Positions 7,161-7,682 of a stretch of 7,682 nt of DNA are shown here, one piece after another. The notes below the pieces were generated by a model. The model did no database searches. It was not told the origin of the DNA and saw only the letters and a program-made list of their open reading frames with translations. The stretch is from Armatimonadota bacterium (GTDB lineage Bacteria; Armatimonadota; Zipacnadia; Zipacnadales; UBA11051). The stretch is from contig DPJP01000044.1 in NCBI GenBank assembly GCA_003542955.1, forward strand, positions 1-7,682, written 5' to 3'. Both the position numbers and the translations under genes were made by a program. Numbering within the stretch: position 1 is the first letter of the stretch; the number at the start of each line of letters is the position of its first letter.

Positions 7161-7561
7161 CTACCGCTCTGTCTCTATGGTTGAACCCTCCACCCCATAC
7201 ACGCCGATCGAATCGCCGTCGAAGTGGAAGAGCGCGAGTCTGTGTTCAGAGCACGGTGAGGGCGGGCACTGCCGGCATGCGACGCCCCCGGCCCACTGAA
7301 TGTCCACGGAGTCATGCGCCCATATTCGCAGACTCCGGGCGGTGTCCCTGCACGCCGGGCCACGGGCTGCAAGGCCTTGCACCATCCGCCCAGTTGCAGA
7401 TCGGCGGCCATGCGTTGCCCAGCCTGGATGTACTGCTGGCGATGGGCCATTCGGAACGGGCTGAGGTCGAATACCGGGTCTGGCGCGACGTACACCGCGG
7501 GAGCAGGTGTTTTCCAGATCAGTGGAGAACAGTTGTCCAGTCCACTGCCCTGCAGCATCAT
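7161..7561 (-). pseudogene. Possible degraded or frameshifted gene upstream of the URO-D-like gene
   Basis: The 515-bp stretch 7133-7647 has no intact recognisable gene. On the minus strand, one frame from about 7561 reads like protein (stretches YVAPDPVFDLSPF and MAADLQLGGWCKAL) with about 70% GC at third positions. Another frame, one base off, takes over near 7330-7390. It ends in EHRLALFHFDGDSIGVYGVE with a stop at 7161, only 28 bp before the URO-D-like start. Third positions there are also GC-rich (about 74%). A single lost base would join the two. No family is recognised, no good ribosome binding site is seen at 7561 or 7618, and long open frames are common by chance in GC-rich DNA. It may therefore be a decayed gene, a sequencing indel, or non-coding. 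Confidence 0.25.
7520..7547. repeat. Inverted repeat in the divergent intergenic region
   Basis: CAGTGGA (7520-7526) and TCCACTG (7541-7547) are perfect 7-bp complements separated by 14 bp, about 100 bp before the second prepilin-like start. This could be an operator or a hairpin. No clear promoter hexamers could be assigned near it. Confidence 0.35.
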
Positions 7562-7647
7562 GGCCGACACGTCTCGTAGGCGACAGACTGAGGCAGGAAG
7601 CGGGCTCGTGGATGCCACCAGAAGGGATACCGGAGGAGGTTAGTGGG

Positions 7648-7682
7648 ATGAAACGTGGCTTCACATTGATCGAGCTGCTGGT
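7648..7682 (+). CDS. Start of a second prepilin-like protein (cut by window end)
   Basis: Only 11 full codons are present: [11 protein letters not shown], continuing to V across the edge. They hold a complete prepilin signal: a short basic leader, cleavage at G4|F5, and FTLIE with Glu at mature position 5. A strong GGAGGAGG (7632-7639) lies 8 nt upstream, which makes the start convincing. By analogy with 2786-3514 it could be another H-X9-DG/DUF1559-like protein, but it could equally be a true pilin or a type II secretion pseudopilin. It points away from the URO-D-like gene. Confidence 0.85.
   Translation, partial: MKRGFTLIELL

Noticed and set aside
7182..7191. TGAACCCTCC also found at 12-21
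   Set aside because: A single shared 10-mer with no flanking similarity or element structure; it may be chance.
7133..7647. Second cobalamin riboswitch before the URO-D-like or prepilin gene
   Set aside because: Looked for the GCAACTGT, GGGAA and GAAGCC-GGAGACC blocks on both strands; none is present.

Overview
The window looks like a GC-rich (roughly 60% or more by eye) chromosomal segment of a bacterium, most probably a member of the Armatimonadota or a neighbouring lineage. The main clue is the pseudopilin-like protein at 2786-3514. Its N-terminus ([19 protein letters not shown], then [13 protein letters not shown], then a [12 protein letters not shown] stretch) and its H-X9-DG motif are, from memory, typical of the expanded prepilin/H-X9-DG families of Armatimonadota, Planctomycetota and Lentisphaerota. 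The phylum call is inference, not a search result.

Left part (1-2188, minus strand): a complete groES-groEL operon. It has a near-consensus sigma-70-type promoter (TTGACT, 16 bp, TATAAT) and, just downstream of the expected start site, a perfect CIRCE operator whose palindrome extends to 15-bp arms. This implies HrcA repression and heat-shock control. About 240 bp of featureless DNA separate this promoter from the rightward unit.

Centre (2412-5880, plus strand): a promoter, an unmistakable cobalamin (AdoCbl/B12) riboswitch, and an intrinsic terminator-like hairpin lie directly upstream of the H-X9-DG pseudopilin-like gene. Two more plus-strand genes follow. One is a sialidase/BNR-fold protein with four Asp boxes and no visible signal peptide. 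The other is a TIM-barrel protein with aldo/keto-reductase-like features. The gaps (175 and 121 bp) hold stem-loops, so it is open whether the three genes form one transcription unit.

Right part (5891-7682): a minus-strand uroporphyrinogen-decarboxylase (URO-D/MtaA-like) family gene converges on the TIM-barrel gene with only 10 bp between the stop codons. A small palindrome spans both stops. The 515-bp stretch 7133-7647 has no intact gene. It does contain a coding-like minus-strand stretch split over two frames, possibly a degraded gene. At the right edge a second prepilin-like gene begins ([12 protein letters not shown]) and is cut off by the window.

The most unusual element is the B12 riboswitch in front of a pseudopilin-like surface protein rather than a B12 synthesis or transport gene. 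Together with a URO-D/corrinoid-methyltransferase-like protein nearby, it suggests a B12-responsive accessory locus, but a functional link between these genes is inference.
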